Source: Spirochaetaceae bacterium
GTDB lineage: Bacteria > Spirochaetota > Spirochaetia > SZUA-6 > Bin103
Length of the DNA stretch: 17,297 nt
Assembly (NCBI GenBank): GCA_026710565.1
Contig: JAPOQV010000454.1
Location: 1-17,297, forward strand
Direction: 5' to 3'
This document shows positions 1-7,367 of the stretch, one piece after another. The number at the start of each line of letters is the position of its first letter. Position 1 is the first letter of the stretch. Both the position numbers and the translations under genes were made by a program. The notes below the pieces were generated by a model. The model searched no databases and was not told the DNA's origin. It saw only the letters and a program-made list of their open reading frames with translations.

Positions 1-624
1 GACGCCGCCGCGGCCGAGCCCCAGCCGGTTCTCGGCGCTCGAGTGGAGGCGGTAGTCGCGCACGTCACGCACCCCGCACAGGAGGATGCTGTGCGGAAAG
101 GCGTCCGGACGCTGGTCGTAGCCGCTACGCAGTTGCCGCAGCACCGACAGCAGCGTATCGCCCACCAGCGCGTCGATCTCGTCGATCAGCAGCACCAGCG
201 GCGTCCGGTCGGCAGCGGCCCAGCGACTCAATGCCACGCTCAACGCGCCACCCGGTCCGGCGCTGTCGATGGCATCGCGGCAGATGCACTCCACCGAGTC
301 GTCGCCCAGCGTCAGGCTTGCCCTGAGCGCAAACTGGGACAAGACGGTCCGCATGCCGTCGGCCACGTTCTCGCGCATCGCCTGGCCGGCCTCGACGTTG
401 GCGTACACGCAGCGGTAATCGCCCTCGGCGCCGCCGTTCAGAAGGTCGCGCAACGCCAGCAGCGCCGATGTCTTGCCGGTCTGCCGCGGCGCGTGCAGCA
501 CGAAGTACCTCTTGTCGCGGACCAGGTCGAGCACGGCTTCGAGATCGATCCGTTCCAGTGGCGGGATGCAGTAGTGGTCCGGGGCCACCACGGGACCGGC
601 GGTGTTGAACGTGCGCACGGTCAA
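1..624 (-). CDS. AAA-like P-loop ATPase, C-terminal part off the left edge
   Basis: Partial minus-strand gene; the visible N-terminal 208 residues run to the window edge. With TTG as residue 1, a Walker A motif (APRQTGKTS) lies near residues 45-53 and a Walker B strand (LVLLIDEID) near 143-151, so it should bind and hydrolyse ATP. The surrounding text (FNTAGPV, HYCIPPLER, YFVLHAPRQTGKT, SVLRQLRSGYDQRP, LCGVRDVRDYR) matches a stand-alone ATPase family often present in many copies in uncultured bacteria; its cellular role is unknown to me. TTG at 624 is preferred because AGGA lies about 6-8 nt upstream and the start overlaps the stop of the upstream PhyH gene by 4 nt (TTGA). GTG at 618 is the alternative. 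It appears co-transcribed with that gene, though the functional link may be accidental. Confidence 0.85.
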   Translation of the reverse strand, partial: MTVRTFNTAGPVVAPDHYCIPPLERIDLEAVLDLVRDKRYFVLHAPRQTGKTSALLALRDLLNGGAEGDYRCVYANVEAGQAMRENVADGMRTVLSQFALRASLTLGDDSVECICRDAIDSAGPGGALSVALSRWAAADRTPLVLLIDEIDALVGDTLLSVLRQLRSGYDQRPDAFPHSILLCGVRDVRDYRLHSSAENRLGLGRGGV

Positions 625-1556
625 ACGGATCTTCCTGAGCGCGCCGGCCACTCGGGGAGCGTAAAGGTGCCCGCCCCTACCGGGTCGGCCAGGGAGCGGC
701 GCCGCGCGCCGCGCAGCCAGTGCCTGCGGCCCAGGAACAGCGGCCGGTAGCGCTCGGGCAGGTCCGCGACGAAGGCGTCCGAGAGCTCACCGTCCTCCCA
801 GCTCTGGTACATGGTGGGGGCGTAGCCGCAGATGACGATGGCCCGCTCCCGGTCGCTGCGCACCTGGCCGGTGGCGTGGATGAGGGTCTCTCCGAACAGC
901 AGGGTCGATCCGGCGGGCGCCACCACCTGGTGGATCAGCGAGCGGTCGCGGTAGGCGCAGGCGATCAGCTCCTCCGGCGGCTGCGCGAGCTTGTGGCTGC
1001 CGGCGATGACGGTGGTGCCGCCGTCGTCCGGCCCCAGCTCGGTGAGGTTGGTCAGAGTCTTGACGAAGTTGCAGTGGAACAGGCCGCCGTCGCGGTGCGT
1101 CCCGAACGGCACGTCGGTGCCGCGGTGGAAGCCGTAGGCGGCGGGCGCCGACAGGTCGTCGTCCGGGTTGCGGCGGTTGACATGGGCGTTGACCTCGACG
1201 ATGCGCGCCTCGCTTCCCATCAGCTCCTCGGCCATGCCCACCAACCGCGGGTGGATGGCGTATCCGGCGATGGCCGGATCGGCCTCCACGATCGCGCCCA
1301 TGTACACGTGGTGCGGCTCGTCCTTGAGCAGGTTGGCGCCGCGCACCCTCACCGACGGGTCACCGGTGCGGTCGCGCGCGGCGTGCAACTCGCGCCTGAG
1401 CCGCTGCAGGGCCTCCAGGATGCGCCCGGTCTCCTCCTCCGACAGCGTCCCCGGAACGACGACGTAACCGTAGATCTCCAGGTGGAGGCGCTGCTCGGGG
1501 GTCAGCGCCGGGAACGGCCGCGGGAAGTCGCCGGCGTTCGGCCCTGGCTCGGCCAT
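621..1556 (-). CDS. phytanoyl-CoA dioxygenase (PhyH) family Fe(II)/2-oxoglutarate oxygenase
   Basis: 311-residue cytoplasmic protein of the PhyH family, which uses Fe(II), O2 and 2-oxoglutarate to hydroxylate a substrate. The iron site is visible: HxD at H154-R-D156 (THRDGG), distal histidine H227 (LIHATG), and R238 eleven residues later, the usual 2-oxoglutarate carboxylate anchor. GGTTVIAGSHK near 179-189 is the typical PhyH segment before the distal strand. The ATG at 1556 is chosen because AGGA, overlapping the stop codon of the upstream aldolase gene, sits 7 nt before it; longer reading through the upstream gene is overlap in another frame. The gene starts 8 nt after the DapA-family gene and its stop overlaps the start of the ATPase gene. 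The substrate cannot be read from sequence: bacterial PhyH proteins act on many small molecules and phytanoyl-CoA is unlikely. Confidence 0.9.
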   Translation of the reverse strand: MAEPGPNAGDFPRPFPALTPEQRLHLEIYGYVVVPGTLSEEETGRILEALQRLRRELHAARDRTGDPSVRVRGANLLKDEPHHVYMGAIVEADPAIAGYAIHPRLVGMAEELMGSEARIVEVNAHVNRRNPDDDLSAPAAYGFHRGTDVPFGTHRDGGLFHCNFVKTLTNLTELGPDDGGTTVIAGSHKLAQPPEELIACAYRDRSLIHQVVAPAGSTLLFGETLIHATGQVRSDRERAIVICGYAPTMYQSWEDGELSDAFVADLPERYRPLFLGRRHWLRGARRRSLADPVGAGTFTLPEWPARSGRSV

Positions 1557-1564
1557 CGCGCGTC

Positions 1565-2521
1565 CTACGCCGGCTGCGCCTGCTCCCGAGCGACCGGCGC
1601 CACCGGCGCCACCTGCAGCGCCGCGCGCACCTGCGCCTTCTCCGCATCGTCGAGCGGCAGCACCGGCTCGCGCATCAGCGGCGACGAGAACACGCCGCGC
1701 TGGTACAGCGCCTCGTTCATGCGGGCGTGCGCCTCGCCCGAAGGCTGGCCGATACCGTAGATCGCCTCCGCCATCGGGAAGATGTGGTCCTGCAGCTCGC
1801 GCGTGCGCGCGAAGTCGCCTGCCTTCATCGCCGTCCACGCCTCGCAGATCACCTCCGGGATGCAGCCGGCGAAGCCGATCAGGGCGCCGTCGACGCCCAC
1901 GTACATCGACGACAGCAGCGACTCGTCGTGGCAGGTCAGAAGCGACAGGTCCGGCGCGTGGCGGCGGAACAGGCGGCAGTCGCGCTCATACAGCGCCATG
2001 TGGCGGGTGCCGGTCTTGAGCGCCTTCACGTTGGGGATCCCGGCCATCTCGATGACGGTCTCCGCGGGATAGAACGCCTTGGTGGCGAACGGGTACAGGT
2101 GGATGACGATGCCGATGTCGATCGCCTCGGCCACGCGCTGAAAGAACCGCACCGGCGTCTCCGGCTTCATCCCGAACCGCAGCCAGTTGTGCGGCGGCAT
2201 CAGCAGGATGCCGTCGGCGCCGGCGTCCTGGGCAGCCTGCGCGTGCTCGATCGCCTCCAGCGTTCCCTCGGCCGACACGCCGGAGATCACCAGCGCCTCG
2301 CCAGAGACCTCGCTGGCGATCACCTCGGTGACGCGCCGGCGCTCGGTGGGCGACAGAGAGGTGATCTCGCCCGTGTGGCCGTTGCAGACCAGCCCCCGGA
2401 TCTCGTCGAAGCCGGCCAGCCAGCGCACGTAGCGGCGCAACTCCCCTTCGTTCACGGAGTAGTCGTCGTGCAGCGGAAGGCACGTCGCCGGGAAGATGTC
2501 AGTCCATCGTTCGTCGTTCAT
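1565..2521 (-). CDS. dihydrodipicolinate synthase/N-acetylneuraminate lyase superfamily aldolase or dehydratase
   Basis: 318-residue TIM-barrel class I aldolase-superfamily protein. Family signs are GHTGE at 48-52, the motif tyrosine Y143 (HLYPF), and the expected Schiff-base lysine K169 (VKALKTGT). The final stretch GVDGALIGFAGCIPE (209-223) matches the family's late barrel signature. It is probably not DapA: the region that normally reads like YNVPxRT is YPFATKAFY, so the arginine that binds aspartate semialdehyde is missing, and the PYYN-type tyrosine segment is MPPHNWLRFG. A pyruvate- or 2-oxoacid-forming aldolase or a sugar-acid dehydratase is more likely; the exact substrate is unknown. 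The last residues contain a VAPVAP repeat, encoded by a tandem 9-bp unit. It starts 41 nt after the PurA-like stop and 8 nt before the PhyH start. The ribosome site is weak (AGGG close to the ATG). Confidence 0.88.
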   Translation of the reverse strand: MNDERWTDIFPATCLPLHDDYSVNEGELRRYVRWLAGFDEIRGLVCNGHTGEITSLSPTERRRVTEVIASEVSGEALVISGVSAEGTLEAIEHAQAAQDAGADGILLMPPHNWLRFGMKPETPVRFFQRVAEAIDIGIVIHLYPFATKAFYPAETVIEMAGIPNVKALKTGTRHMALYERDCRLFRRHAPDLSLLTCHDESLLSSMYVGVDGALIGFAGCIPEVICEAWTAMKAGDFARTRELQDHIFPMAEAIYGIGQPSGEAHARMNEALYQRGVFSSPLMREPVLPLDDAEKAQVRAALQVAPVAPVAREQAQPA

Positions 2522-2562
2522 GGGCCCTAAGATAGCAGGATCGCGTGCGCGTGGCGCCGCTG

Positions 2563-3894
2563 TCAGACGGCGATCACTCCGGCGCGGCCCTTGCTGACGC
2601 AGATGTAGCGGACCGGGACATTCACGAAGGACTCCACGCGCTCGATCAGCCGCCGCGCCCCGCTCGGAAGGTCGGCGCGCCGGCGGATGCCGTCGAGCGG
2701 ACCGCCCACGGGCTCCATCTCCTCGTAGTGAGGCTGGACGTCGCCGAGACGCCGCACATTGGCGGGCACACGGTCGACCCGCTCCGCGCCGATCGAGTAG
2801 CCGCTGCAGACGCGCAGCTCGGAGAGCGTCGACAGGACACCCAGACCGGTCACGGCCAGCGCGGTCACCCCGGTCACCCGGGCGGTGTGCCTGAGTGCCA
2901 CGAGGTCCAGCCAGCCCACGCGCCGCGGCCGTCCGGTGGAGGTGCCGTACTCGTTGCCGGCCTCCCTGATCCGATCCCCCGCGTCGCCAGGGATCTCCGT
3001 CGGAAATGGCCCCTCTCCCACGCGGCTCATGTACAACTTGGCGACGCCGACCACCTCGCCCAGTGATCGGGCTGCCAGCCCGGTCCCGGCCAGTGCCCCG
3101 CCCGGCGAGCAGACGCTCGACGTGCAGTACGGGTAGGTGCCGAAGTCCACGTCCAGCAGCGCCGCGTGCGCCCCCTCGAACAGGATGTTCTTGCCGCTCC
3201 TCCGGGCGTCGTCCAGCACGTGCGCGGTGTCCGTGATGTACGGGGCCAGCCGGCTCCCCCACTCCGCGCATTGCTCCACGATCGGCTCGCACGCGAGCTG
3301 ACGGAAGTCCCGGCCGGATTCGCCGGCCAGCGCGCCGAGCAGGCTGTTCTTGAGCGACACCAGGCGGGGAAGGCGCGAGCTGAGATAGGGCTGGTCCTTG
3401 ATGTCGGCCATGCGCACCGCGGTGACGCGGTGCGCCTTGTCCGCGTAGCACGGGCCGATCCCGCGGCGCGTCGTGCCGATCTCGCCGTTCTCCCCGGACG
3501 CGAAGGCGCGGTCCATCAGCTCGTCCTCGATCTTGTGGTACGGCATCACCACGTGCGCGCGATCGCTGATCGCCAGTCGATCGGGGTCGACCGCATAGCC
3601 CTCCGCCTGCAGCTCGTCCATCTCCTTGAGGAGCTGCGCCGGGTCCAGGGCGGTGCCGTTGCCGATCACGTTGAGCACGCCGTCGCGGAGGATCCCGGAC
3701 GGCATCAGGTGAAACGCCTTGCGCCGGTCGCCGATCCACACGGAGTGGCCGGCGTTGGCGCCGCCGTTGTAGCGGACCACCACGTCGAAGTTCTCAGCCA
3801 GGTAGTCGACGATCTGGCCCTTGCCCTCGTCCCCGAACTGCAGCCCGCATATGCAGCAGCCGCCCGCTCCGCGATCGATCCCGTTGTCGCTCAC
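2563..3894 (-). CDS. adenylosuccinate synthetase-like ligase with altered base pocket
   Basis: About 443 residues, the usual PurA length. PurA joins IMP and aspartate using GTP. Conserved segments: GDEGKG (catalytic Asp about residue 22), NGGANAGHS, SDRAHVVMPYH, GTTRRGIGPCYADK, RVGEGPFPTE and EYGTSTGRPRR. Several key positions differ. EGAQG is EGAHA (His about 243). The strand that normally reads LTKLDVL is VTGLGVL (about 348-354), losing the Lys and Asp that recognise guanine. The C-terminal STGPDR-type loop is VSKGRAG (about 433-439). Nucleotide or acceptor specificity may therefore have changed, and I withhold the purA symbol. The GTG at 3894 is preferred because GGAG lies 6 nt upstream; a GTG at 3933 would add 13 residues. 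No other purine genes are nearby, and it heads a cluster with an aldolase and an oxygenase. Confidence 0.85.
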   Translation of the reverse strand: MSDNGIDRGAGGCCICGLQFGDEGKGQIVDYLAENFDVVVRYNGGANAGHSVWIGDRRKAFHLMPSGILRDGVLNVIGNGTALDPAQLLKEMDELQAEGYAVDPDRLAISDRAHVVMPYHKIEDELMDRAFASGENGEIGTTRRGIGPCYADKAHRVTAVRMADIKDQPYLSSRLPRLVSLKNSLLGALAGESGRDFRQLACEPIVEQCAEWGSRLAPYITDTAHVLDDARRSGKNILFEGAHAALLDVDFGTYPYCTSSVCSPGGALAGTGLAARSLGEVVGVAKLYMSRVGEGPFPTEIPGDAGDRIREAGNEYGTSTGRPRRVGWLDLVALRHTARVTGVTALAVTGLGVLSTLSELRVCSGYSIGAERVDRVPANVRRLGDVQPHYEEMEPVGGPLDGIRRRADLPSGARRLIERVESFVNVPVRYICVSKGRAGVIAV

Positions 3895-3991
3895 CGTTAG
3901 CTCCGCCCGTGAAGGTACCCCATTCTTCCGCACCGCGTCGGCACCTCGGCTGCCGCGCTACGGATCCCTTGCGCCGCGCGACGCTCTGCGG

Positions 3992-4027
3992 TTGATATAG
4001 TTGCACATTGAAACTAAAATGGTTTCA
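3992..4027 (+). promoter_or_regulatory. vapBC promoter with overlapping operator-like inverted repeat
   Basis: TTGATA (3992-3997) and TAAAAT (4015-4020) are separated by exactly 17 nt, each matching 5 of 6 sigma-70 consensus bases. TGAAAC (4009-4014) and GTTTCA (4022-4027) form an inverted repeat with a 7-nt spacer that contains the -10 box. That is the place expected for autorepression by the RHH antitoxin. The predicted transcription start near 4027 is about 3 nt before the ATG at 4030, so the mRNA would be essentially leaderless. Seen: boxes and repeat. Inferred: repression and start site. Confidence 0.75.
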
Positions 4028-4029
4028 TT

Positions 4030-4317
4030 ATGCCGAGCATCACCATCCGAGGTCTGGACGAGCACGTCCTGCAGCGCATCCGGGCGCTCGCCCAGACCGA
4101 GCGTCGCAGCGTAAACGGCGAGCTGCTGACGCTGATCGACCGTGCCCTCCAGGTGGAGCATGCCGAACAGAGCCGGCGCGCAGCCGCCGTGTCCAAGGAG
4201 ACCCAACTGAGGATGTGGCGCAGCATCGCGGGGTGGTGGGAGGACGATCGCTCCACCGAGCGGATCATCGCCGACATCCACGACCACCGGACTCCGGGAC
4301 GCGACGTCAGCCTGTGA
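4030..4317 (+). CDS. vapB: ribbon-helix-helix antitoxin (VapB/FitA-like)
   Basis: 95-residue antitoxin. The first 40 residues match the FitA-type ribbon-helix-helix domain: a short strand (SITIRGLD) followed by two helices (VLQRIRALAQ and SVNGELLTLIDRAL). Two such chains pair to bind operator DNA. The rest (about 45-95, with RMWRSIAGWW and STERIIADI) is the likely toxin-neutralising tail that fits into the PIN toxin's active site. The ATG lies directly behind the promoter and inverted repeat at 3992-4027, with no Shine-Dalgarno sequence, in keeping with leaderless translation. Its stop TGA overlaps the toxin's GTG start (GTGA), so toxin synthesis is probably coupled to antitoxin translation. 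Confidence 0.9.
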   Translation: MPSITIRGLDEHVLQRIRALAQTERRSVNGELLTLIDRALQVEHAEQSRRAAAVSKETQLRMWRSIAGWWEDDRSTERIIADIHDHRTPGRDVSL

Positions 4318-4703
4318 TCATCCTCGACACCGACACCCGCGTGGAACTGCTGCGCGGGAACGAGCGCGTCATGGAGCAGCGCGCGCTGACCGACGAAGCG
4401 ATCGGCGTGTCCTTCATGTCGGTGGCGGAGCTGTACTACGGCGTGGAGCGTTCGGCGAAGCCGGCCCGGAACCGGCATGCGGTGGACGTCCTGCTGCTGT
4501 CGGTCCTCGTGGTCGAATCGGATCGCGCGATCGCGCAGCGATTCGGTCAACTCAAGACCGATCTGTGGCGAGACTCGGTGCTGCTGCCGGACGCGGACTT
4601 GTTCATCGCCGCCACCACGCTGGTGCACGGCTCGCTGCTGGTCACCGGTAACTCCCGCCACTTCGCCCGCATCGGCGGGTTGCGCCTGGAGCGCTGGACA
4701 TGA
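4314..4703 (+). CDS. vapC: PIN-domain ribonuclease toxin (VapC/FitB-like)
   Basis: 129-residue PIN-domain endoribonuclease, the toxin of a type II pair; VapC toxins usually cut tRNA or rRNA. The acidic metal site is visible: D5 (ILDTDT), E39 (SVAELYYG), D93/D95 (LPDADLFIAA) and, at the fourth position, N113 in VTGNSRHF, a substitution common in active VapC proteins. The GTG at 4314 overlaps the antitoxin stop by 4 nt and places D5 where expected. Upstream in-frame sequence is only the antitoxin gene in another frame. The gene ends 4 nt before the stop of the convergent PhyH gene. The pair sits between two minus-strand metabolic blocks, as expected of a small mobile or stabilising module. Confidence 0.92.
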   Translation: MIILDTDTRVELLRGNERVMEQRALTDEAIGVSFMSVAELYYGVERSAKPARNRHAVDVLLLSVLVVESDRAIAQRFGQLKTDLWRDSVLLPDADLFIAATTLVHGSLLVTGNSRHFARIGGLRLERWT

Positions 4704-4707
4704 CCGC

Positions 4708-5445
4708 TCAGGCGAGCGTGTTCGGCCGGGAGTCGAAGCCGAGCAGGCGCTTCAGGGTCGGCGTGGCGCGCGCGACCACCTCGTCGGAGACGATCCTGAT
4801 CTGATCCTGCTGCGGCTTCAGGAACGCGCGGCAGTAGAAGCCGAGCAGGCACACGCGCTCGCGGTCGGTGCGGTTCGCCGACGACGCGTGCCACAGCGCG
4901 CCGTTGATGATCATCACGGAGCCCTTCGGCCCGGTCACCTGCAGCTCGTCGTCGTATCGCTCGCCCGGCTCCGGCAGCGCTTCGAGCCGCCGGTGGCTGC
5001 CGGGAACGCAGCGCGTGGCGCCATTCTGGGCCGTGAAGTCGTCGAGGAACCAGATGCTGTTCGCCGACAACGGAAACGCCGGACGGGGCGTCGGCAGGGT
5101 CCCCAGCGGGTGGTCGATGTGCAGGTCGCCGTCCGGTGCGCCGGGGCCGATCACGTTGACCGTGAACGAGCTCAGCGTGCAGTCGGGGCCGAGCAGATGG
5201 GCCATCGCGCCCAGGACGCGCGGATGCTGTATCGCCCGCTCGAACACCGCGCCCTTGTCGACCAGGTTCCAGACCCGCTGCGCTCTCTCGCCCAGGTACA
5301 CGTGCTCGCCCGACGCCGTGCGCTCCTGGCGCGCCAAGACCGTCGCGCGGTCGCGCAGGGCCTCCACCTGGTCGGCCGGGATCGCGTCCTCCAGGACCAC
5401 GAAGCCGCGCTCGTCGAGGTGGGACCGCTCCGCTTCGCTCAGCAT
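4708..5445 (-). CDS. PhyH-family Fe(II)/2-oxoglutarate oxygenase, last gene of central operon
   Basis: 245-residue PhyH-family oxygenase. Iron ligands are H109-x-D111 (LHIDHPLG) and H186 (ALWHAS); R197, eleven residues after the distal His, should bind 2-oxoglutarate. NGATRCVPGSHR (141-152) and GSVMIINGALWH (175-186) match the family's core strands. Its ATG follows the stop of the upstream PhyH gene with no gap (TGAATG) and without a clear ribosome site, so translation is probably by re-initiation. It is clearly different in sequence from the other two PhyH proteins here, so the set is not a recent tandem duplication. The substrate is unknown; the operon suggests a small polar or glycine-like molecule acted on together with the PAL-like lyase (inference). 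Confidence 0.9.
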   Translation of the reverse strand: MLSEAERSHLDERGFVVLEDAIPADQVEALRDRATVLARQERTASGEHVYLGERAQRVWNLVDKGAVFERAIQHPRVLGAMAHLLGPDCTLSSFTVNVIGPGAPDGDLHIDHPLGTLPTPRPAFPLSANSIWFLDDFTAQNGATRCVPGSHRRLEALPEPGERYDDELQVTGPKGSVMIINGALWHASSANRTDRERVCLLGFYCRAFLKPQQDQIRIVSDEVVARATPTLKRLLGFDSRPNTLA

Positions 5446-6252
5446 TCAGGGCTGATGGTCGACGCTCACCATCCCCTCGTCGTTGCCGACGAAACGCTCG
5501 ATGGTGTTGTGGGTCGCCGGCTGGGTGCGGAAGTCGGCGATCCACGGCGGGCGGAAGTAGGCCTGCTTCTCCCGCGGCAGCGACTCCAGCACTTCCGAGG
5601 GCAGGGTCAGCCGGTGCCAGTGGGTGGCGAGGTGCGCGTAGGCGTTGAGCACCGCCACGCGCGGCGTACCGCGGCGCCACTCCGGCCCCGCGTGACAGAG
5701 GTTCTCTGTGAAGAAGATGGCGCTGCCGGCCGGGCACTCGTAGGTCGTCAGGAACGGGCTGCGCTTGCCCGGCTCCAGCGACATGTGGTCGGGGTGCATG
5801 GGGAAGTTGCTCTTGTGGCTGCCGGCGATGAAGTGGGTGCCGCCGTCCCCCTTGGCCACGTCGGTGAGCTCGAACACCACGCGCACCATGCCCGCGTGGA
5901 TGCGGCCGTTGTGGACCCGGTAGCCGAAGATCGGGTCCCCCTGCTGCGGTCCGCCGCCATGCAGGTCGCCGTGCGCCTCTCCCTTCGTCCGCCACACGCA
6001 GAAGCTCGACTCCAGGCGGATGTCGGGGCCGATCACGTCGTGCAGCACGTCGATGACCTTCGGGTGGTCGATGAGCACGCTCGACGGCCCGCCGGGCACC
6101 GCCCGATGCGCCGGGGGCAGCGACTCGGGATCGTGCTTGATGCGGTCGATCTGGTCGACGATCGCCCCGATCTCGTCCGCCGCCAGGATCGCGGGCCGCA
6201 CCATGAACCCGGCCAGGTCGAAGTGGAACCGTTCCGATTCGGTCATGGCCAT
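5446..6252 (-). CDS. PhyH-family Fe(II)/2-oxoglutarate oxygenase
   Basis: 268-residue PhyH-family protein. The proximal iron motif is H94-G-D96 within AHGDLHGG (H98 is nearby and could be confused with it); the distal His is H187 (NLCHAG) with R198 eleven residues on. GDGGTHFIAGSHKSNFP (135-151) is a strong family signature. The C-terminal third (PREKQAYFRPPW, THNTIERF) resembles PhyH members frequent in uncultured marine bacteria. The start at 6252 is well supported: GAGGAG lies 5 nt upstream and contains the stop codon of the preceding oxidoreductase gene (TGAGGAG), giving coupled translation. ATG at 6246 is an alternative. Substrate unknown. Confidence 0.92.
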   Translation of the reverse strand: MAMTESERFHFDLAGFMVRPAILAADEIGAIVDQIDRIKHDPESLPPAHRAVPGGPSSVLIDHPKVIDVLHDVIGPDIRLESSFCVWRTKGEAHGDLHGGGPQQGDPIFGYRVHNGRIHAGMVRVVFELTDVAKGDGGTHFIAGSHKSNFPMHPDHMSLEPGKRSPFLTTYECPAGSAIFFTENLCHAGPEWRRGTPRVAVLNAYAHLATHWHRLTLPSEVLESLPREKQAYFRPPWIADFRTQPATHNTIERFVGNDEGMVSVDHQP

Positions 6253-6261
6253 CCCTGCTCC

Positions 6262-7365
6262 TCACCCGTCGCCGGTCCGGTCGACAAAGTGGCCGGCGCC
6301 ACGCAGCGCCTCCACCCCGGACTCGGCCATGGTGACCGGGAAGTTCACCGGGCGGTTGCCCTGAAGCTGCGACTGGTAGATCGCCATGATCACCTCCAGT
6401 GACCGGCGCCCGACGCGCCCGTCGCTGCGCAGCGTCCCCGTGCCGTCCAGCGCGTCCAGCAGCTCGTCGAGGGCGGCGCAGTAGGTGGATGCCGGGGCCG
6501 GCCGCTCGACTGGAGTCTCGGCCAGCTCCCGCCACGCGAAGCCGCTGTCGGGCTCGACGTCGCCCGGGTGCGACCGGAACAGGTGCACCTGCTCGCCCTG
6601 CATGCGGATCACGCCGGTCGAGCCGCTCAGCAGGAAGGAGTGGTTCTCGTAGTCGGAGAGCTCCGCGCCGTGCACGACGCCGGTCACGCCGGAAGCGAAC
6701 TTCATGAACGCGGCGCTGAAGTCCTCCACCGCCCACGGCCGGGAGCGCTGCTCGGCAATGCCGCAGAGCCACTCCACGTCGCCGGCGAACACGTCCATCT
6801 GGTCGAAGTAGTGGCTGAAGTCGTGCAGCAGCGGTCCCTCGTTCTCGCTGCGCCAGGACGGAGTCGGCTTGCCGCCGTCCATGGAGCAGTCGATGTAATT
6901 CAGATCGCCGATCGCGCCGGCGGAGACCAGCTCGCTGGCCAGGACCCACTCCGGGTGCCAGCGCCGGTTGTGGTTGATCTGCAGCAGCACACCGGCGCGC
7001 TCGCAGGCTGCGATCATGCGGTCGCACTCGCCGAGCGAGAGCGCCATCGGCTTCTCGCAGATGATCGCGCGCGTGGACGGCGCTGCCGCGCAGTCCTCGA
7101 CCATCGTGCAGTGCAGTTCCGGATGGGTGCCGACGATGCAGATCTCGGGCGCCGACTCGGCGAGCATCTGCCGGTAGTCGTGATACAGCGCCTCGACGCC
7201 GAAGCGCTCGCCGAACTCGACCAGCTTCTCGCGTCCGCGGTTGACTCCCGCCACCAGACGGCAGCGGTCGCTGGCGGCCACGGCGGCGGCGTGGTTGTCG
7301 GGCAGGTCGCTGAACGTGAACTGATAGCCGACGCGGCCGGTGCCGATCAGGGCGACGCCATACAT
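6262..7365 (-). CDS. Gfo/Idh/MocA family NAD(P)-dependent oxidoreductase
   Basis: 367-residue soluble dehydrogenase. The N-terminal Rossmann fold begins VALIGTGRVG (4-13), and the catalytic EKP motif is at E104-K105-P106 (IICEKPMAL). The C-terminal alpha/beta domain follows, with HDFSHYFDQM (181-190) supplying the usual active-site His/Asp region. Members oxidise or reduce a hydroxyl of sugars, inositols or amino-sugar derivatives; the substrate here is not readable. The ATG at 7365 begins 2 nt after the PAL-like stop (TGATCATG). No convincing Shine-Dalgarno is present, which points to coupling. A lactonase in the same operon would suit a dehydrogenase that makes a sugar lactone (inference). 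Confidence 0.92.
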   Translation of the reverse strand: MYGVALIGTGRVGYQFTFSDLPDNHAAAVAASDRCRLVAGVNRGREKLVEFGERFGVEALYHDYRQMLAESAPEICIVGTHPELHCTMVEDCAAAPSTRAIICEKPMALSLGECDRMIAACERAGVLLQINHNRRWHPEWVLASELVSAGAIGDLNYIDCSMDGGKPTPSWRSENEGPLLHDFSHYFDQMDVFAGDVEWLCGIAEQRSRPWAVEDFSAAFMKFASGVTGVVHGAELSDYENHSFLLSGSTGVIRMQGEQVHLFRSHPGDVEPDSGFAWRELAETPVERPAPASTYCAALDELLDALDGTGTLRSDGRVGRRSLEVIMAIYQSQLQGNRPVNFPVTMAESGVEALRGAGHFVDRTGDG

Positions 7366-7367
7366 GA

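Noticed and set aside
1586..1616. Tandem ACCGGCGCC repeat
   Set aside because: Two in-frame copies encoding VAPVAP in the aldolase tail; too short to be a functional repeat array.
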